Positions 60,188-64,000 of a DNA stretch of 64,000 nt are shown one piece after another. The translations under genes and the position numbers were made by a program. This DNA is from Oscillospiraceae bacterium (GTDB taxonomy: Bacteria; Bacillota; Clostridia; Oscillospirales; CAG-272), in the NCBI GenBank assembly GCA_015064885.1, contig SVRJ01000005.1, forward strand, positions 1 through 64,000, read 5' to 3'. Position 1 is the stretch's first letter; each line of letters opens with the position of its first letter. The notes under the pieces were generated by a model. That model did not search any database and was not told the DNA's origin. It saw only the letters and a program-made list of their open reading frames with translations.

Positions 60188-61297
60188 ATGGCAAAAGCAG
60201 CGGCAAAAAAGCCCACGGTAACGGTAGCAACCAGTAAGGAAGAAAAGCTCAAGGCTCTCAACACGGCTATGGGCAATATAGAAAGAAACTATGGAAAGGG
60301 CGCGATCATGCGCCTCAGCGATAACGCTAACATGGAGGTACAGGCGGTACATACCGGTTCTCTCCTTCTCGATGCGGCACTCGGTATAGGCGGTGTTCCG
60401 AGAGGAAGAATAACCGAGATATTCGGCCCTGAGTCCTCGGGTAAAACAACTGTGGCCCTCCACATAATTGCCGAGGTTCAGAAGGAGGGCGGAATTGCCG
60501 CGTTTATCGACGCTGAGCACGCACTCGACCCCTCGTATGCAAAGGCTCTCGGAGTAAATATAGACGATCTCCTCATTTCTCAGCCCGACTGCGGTGAGGA
60601 CGCTCTCGAGATAACAGAGACGCTCGTTCGCTCGGGCGCGGTCGACGTTGTGGTGATAGACTCGGTTGCGGCACTCGTTCCGAGACAGGAGCTTGACGGT
60701 GACATGGGAGCAAACTCCGTAGGTGTTCAGGCGCGTCTTATGTCAAAGGCTATGAGAAAGCTCGCTTCCGTAATAGCAAAGAGCAATGCGGTAGTAGTGT
60801 TTATAAATCAGCTTCGAGAGAAGGTCGGAGTTATGTACGGAAACCCCGAAACGACCACAGGCGGACGTGCGCTTAAGTTTGCGGCTTCTGTAAGAATAGA
60901 TATACGCAAAGCTGACCAGCTCAAGCAGGGAAGCGAGGTATACGGTAATAAGGTAAAGTGTAAGATAGTAAAGAACAAGGTAGCTCCCCCATTTAAGGTC
61001 GCCGAATTCGATATTCTTTACGGACGCGGAATTTCTATTGAGAGTGAGCTTATTGAGCTTGCGCTCAAGCTTGACATAATTCAGAAGAGCGGATCCTGGC
61101 TCTCGTATAACGGTGAGCGCCTCGGTCAGGGTAAGGATAACGTCAGAAAGCTCCTCTTCTCAAATCAGGACCTGTTTGCCGAGATAGAGGCAAAGGTAAG
61201 AGCCAATATGGCGAATATCGTCCCCGACGAGGAGCTTTCGGATGAAGAGGACGAGGACGAGTTCGATCTCGATCTTCTCTCGGATGACGACGAATGA
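60188..61297 (+). CDS. recA: Recombinase RecA
   Basis: [56 protein letters not shown], acidic C-terminus. Confidence 0.99.
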   Translation: MAKAAAKKPTVTVATSKEEKLKALNTAMGNIERNYGKGAIMRLSDNANMEVQAVHTGSLLLDAALGIGGVPRGRITEIFGPESSGKTTVALHIIAEVQKEGGIAAFIDAEHALDPSYAKALGVNIDDLLISQPDCGEDALEITETLVRSGAVDVVVIDSVAALVPRQELDGDMGANSVGVQARLMSKAMRKLASVIAKSNAVVVFINQLREKVGVMYGNPETTTGGRALKFAASVRIDIRKADQLKQGSEVYGNKVKCKIVKNKVAPPFKVAEFDILYGRGISIESELIELALKLDIIQKSGSWLSYNGERLGQGKDNVRKLLFSNQDLFAEIEAKVRANMANIVPDEELSDEEDEDEFDLDLLSDDDE

Positions 61298-61932
61298 GCA
61301 TATATGCAAAATTTTGCAAGGTAGGCTTCAGCACTGACGGAAGCTGTGCTTACGTTACCCTTTCGTTTGACGGAGGCGTTGAGGAGAGTTTGTGTCTTCT
61401 TTCGGACAGATACGCAGAGCTTGTGCGCGGAAGAACAGAGTTTACACGTGAGGAATACGATGCGCTGCTTTTCGAATCGGAATATTCACGCGCGCTCCTT
61501 GCGGGGATGCGTTCTCTTTCCTGCTCGCCGTCTACGAGAAAGGAGATATACCAAAAGCTCAGAAAAAAACACTTTTCGGACGAGGTGTCATCGCTTGCCG
61601 CAGATTACTTTTGCGACAACGGATATATTAAAGAGAAGGAGCAGCTTCTTTGCGAGATCAAATGCTGCATCAAAAAAAAATACGGTCCGCTGAAGATAAA
61701 AAGCAGACTTATATCAAAGGGGTTCCCGACAAGGCTTATAGAAAAAGGAATGCAAAAGCTTGACGGATATGATTTTACGGCAAACTGCCGTTCACTTGCA
61801 TTGAAAAAAGGACTTTGCGACCCGTTTGACCCTAAAGAGAGAAGCGCGATGTACACATATCTTTCACGCAACGGATATACCTCCGAGTGTATAAAGAGTG
61901 TACTGTCTGTGCTTTATGCGGACGTTTATTAA
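61294..61932 (+). CDS. recX: RecX-family regulatory protein
   Basis: Overlaps the recA stop; [48 protein letters not shown] and a second three-helix repeat. Confidence 0.88.
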   Translation: MSIYAKFCKVGFSTDGSCAYVTLSFDGGVEESLCLLSDRYAELVRGRTEFTREEYDALLFESEYSRALLAGMRSLSCSPSTRKEIYQKLRKKHFSDEVSSLAADYFCDNGYIKEKEQLLCEIKCCIKKKYGPLKIKSRLISKGFPTRLIEKGMQKLDGYDFTANCRSLALKKGLCDPFDPKERSAMYTYLSRNGYTSECIKSVLSVLYADVY

Positions 61933-61960
61933 GATATGATCTGATAGGAGCGACAGGGAT

Positions 61961-63514
61961 ATGTTATCGACTGTTTACAGTGCCGCTACGAGCGGAATAG
62001 ACGGATATATTATAACGGTAGAGTGCAATGCCGATGAAAGACTTCCTCATTTTGACCTTGTAGGTCTTCCGGATGCGGCCGTTAAGGAGGCAAAGGAACG
62101 TGTAAGGACCGCTATGTCAAACAGCGGATTTACCCTTCGGGATCTGGCGATAACAATAAATCTCGCTCCGGCCGACGTAAAAAAAGAGGGATCTGCATTT
62201 GACGTTTCATTGCTTTTGTCTATACTCGTTTGCAGCGGAGTGATAAAAAAGGGAACCGACCTTTCAAAGAAGTGTTTTATAGGCGAGCTTTCTCTTTCCG
62301 GAGAGCTGAAGCCGGTCAACGGAAGCCTTTGTATGTGCTGTGCGGCAAAGGATGCCGGAATGACAGAGCTTTACGTTCCTGTGAGAAATGCCGAAGAGGT
62401 GTGCGTTGTTCCGGGGATCAACGTGTATCCCGTAGATAACGTTCGTTCACTTGTGCGCCATCTTAACGGAACAGAGCTTATTGAGCCTATGAAATATGAT
62501 ATGAGCCTCTTTGACCAAAACAACTACAGTGATTTCCGTGATTTTTGCGAGGTGAAGGGTCAGGCAAAGGCCAAAAGAGCTCTTGAGATCGCCGCTGTCG
62601 GCCGTCACAACGTTCTCCTTATCGGAGCGCCCGGAACCGGAAAATCCATGCTCGCAAAGCGTATGCCGTCTATAATGCCTCCCATGACCTTTAACGAGGC
62701 TATAGAGACTACAAAGATATACTCAATATCCGCCATGCTTCCGAAGGACAAGCAGCTTATCACGGGAAGACCTTTCAGATCTCCTCACCATACGATGAGC
62801 CCGATCAGTCTCGTCGGAGGCGGTTCGGTTCCGAAGCCGGGAGAGATATCACTTGCAAACCACGGGATACTTTTTCTCGATGAATTTCCCGAATTTCCGA
62901 CAAACGTAATAGAATCTCTCCGTCAGCCGATAGAGGACGGGCAGATAACTATAACGAGAGCTACCGCAAAGGCCACCTATCCGTGCTCGTTTATGCTGAT
63001 AGCGGCGATGAATCCGTGTAAGTGCGGATATTTCGGTCACCCCTCGGGAAAGTGCAGCTGTAAAAAGGGAGACGTGCGAAAATACATATCAAAGATAAGC
63101 GGACCCATGCTCGACAGATTCGAGATACAGGTGGAGATGGAGCCACTTACGGCAGACCAGCTCACCGCTCCCACCTCGGCGGAGGAGAGCAGCGCGGTTA
63201 TACGGGAAAGAGTGCTTGAAGCGATAGCGTTTTCAAACGCGAGAATAAAAAAGGTCTCTGACGGAGAATACGGCTCGGTTACAGAGCTTACAAACGAGCA
63301 GGCACTTGCGTTTGCGGATATGGATGAGGCGGCTACCAAGTTTATGAAGAATGCTTACGAAAAAATGGGCCTTTCGGCAAGAGGCTTTGACCGCATGGTA
63401 CGTCTTTCGAGAACTATAGCCGATATGGACAGATCGGATAAGGTGAAGACACTTCACGTTGCCGAGGCACTACAGCTGAGAAGCCTTGATAAAAAATTCT
63501 GGTACGAAAACTAA
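61961..63514 (+). CDS. YifB/ComM-family Mg-chelatase-like AAA+ ATPase
   Basis: VECNADERLPHFDLVGLPDAAVKEAKERVRTA, GAPGTGKSMLAKRMPSIMPP, LFLDEFPEFP, AAMNPCKCGYFG. Confidence 0.95.
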   Translation: MLSTVYSAATSGIDGYIITVECNADERLPHFDLVGLPDAAVKEAKERVRTAMSNSGFTLRDLAITINLAPADVKKEGSAFDVSLLLSILVCSGVIKKGTDLSKKCFIGELSLSGELKPVNGSLCMCCAAKDAGMTELYVPVRNAEEVCVVPGINVYPVDNVRSLVRHLNGTELIEPMKYDMSLFDQNNYSDFRDFCEVKGQAKAKRALEIAAVGRHNVLLIGAPGTGKSMLAKRMPSIMPPMTFNEAIETTKIYSISAMLPKDKQLITGRPFRSPHHTMSPISLVGGGSVPKPGEISLANHGILFLDEFPEFPTNVIESLRQPIEDGQITITRATAKATYPCSFMLIAAMNPCKCGYFGHPSGKCSCKKGDVRKYISKISGPMLDRFEIQVEMEPLTADQLTAPTSAEESSAVIRERVLEAIAFSNARIKKVSDGEYGSVTELTNEQALAFADMDEAATKFMKNAYEKMGLSARGFDRMVRLSRTIADMDRSDKVKTLHVAEALQLRSLDKKFWYEN

Positions 63515-63594
63515 AACAAAAGAGAACTATCCTTGGTGCACCTGCCGTAGAGCAGATACGCATCGATATAGATTCGCAGAAAACAAACAATTAA

Positions 63595-63627
63595 CCCCGA
63601 CAGATTTTCAAGATCTGTCGGGGTTTT
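63595..63627. terminator. Terminator downstream of yifB
   Basis: ccccgacagat ... atctgtcgggg + tttt. Confidence 0.8.
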
Positions 63628-63647
63628 CGCAATATTTACGGGGCAAA

Positions 63648-63980
63648 CTATTTTATCAAACTTTTCAAAAAGTGTTTGTTCCATTTGCTTCGGTAAAAGG
63701 ATATTTCACGAGCAATTCGTTTTTTACTATGTTTATCTCCTTCAGCAAGAATAACGGGTATATTATGCAGGGCGTCTTTTAAATCGTAGCTTCTACTTTC
63801 ATTGGATTCTTTCAAGCAACTTAATAGCTCTTCAAACATATCTGAAAGGATTTGATATGCACAATCATCTTTTATGACTTTGACACCATATGTATAAACA
63901 TTTTTAGTATATATCCATTGCCACTCTTCATATTCTTTTAGCTCATTGACATCGGACAAAATATTACGTATAGTATTCAT
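63648..63980 (-). CDS. Hypothetical protein
   Basis: 110 aa ORF, AT-rich, no recognised motif. Confidence 0.5.
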   Translation of the reverse strand: MNTIRNILSDVNELKEYEEWQWIYTKNVYTYGVKVIKDDCAYQILSDMFEELLSCLKESNESRSYDLKDALHNIPVILAEGDKHSKKRIAREISFYRSKWNKHFLKSLIK

Positions 63981-64000
63981 CTCAACTACGTTATCTTTTT

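Overview
This 64 kb window looks like an ordinary chromosomal segment of an uncultured, probably gut-associated, endospore-forming Clostridia-type Firmicute. That placement is an inference from gene content: SpoIVB, CotF-like proteins, the SepF/YggT cluster, PFOR and the MsmX-type ATPase. About 45 protein-coding genes can be supported. Housekeeping blocks include queA-miaA, an ylm/sepF division cluster running into ileS-lspA-rluD, cinA, prmC, mreCD, tex, nth and recA-recX-yifB. Metabolic genes include PFOR (nifJ), a LeuA/Re-citrate-synthase-like gene next to aconitase, dapA, and carbohydrate enzymes (GH127-like, heparinase II/III-like, GH2, aldose epimerase). There are also transporters (Ca2+ P-type ATPase, MsmX-like ATPase, fused ABC exporter) and envelope proteins. 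I found no tRNA, rRNA, CRISPR array or phage. The only mobile-element-like sequence is a MITE/REP-like palindromic element at about 18.18-18.31 kb. Points for follow-up: a highly acidic protein in the DivIVA position; an Asp-Cys repeat membrane miniprotein; a PD-(D/E)XK-like protein of unknown function; a Re-citrate synthase candidate; a lipoprotein with LamG, degenerate-GDPD and GDPD regions; a Cys-containing C-terminal anchor; two short ORFs absent from the ORF track; a hairpin overlapping an RBS; rigid 17-bp-spacer promoters; and codon avoidance that creates very long antisense ORFs. I did not find a clear-cut new defence or mobile system. All family calls come from reading motifs by eye, without database searches.
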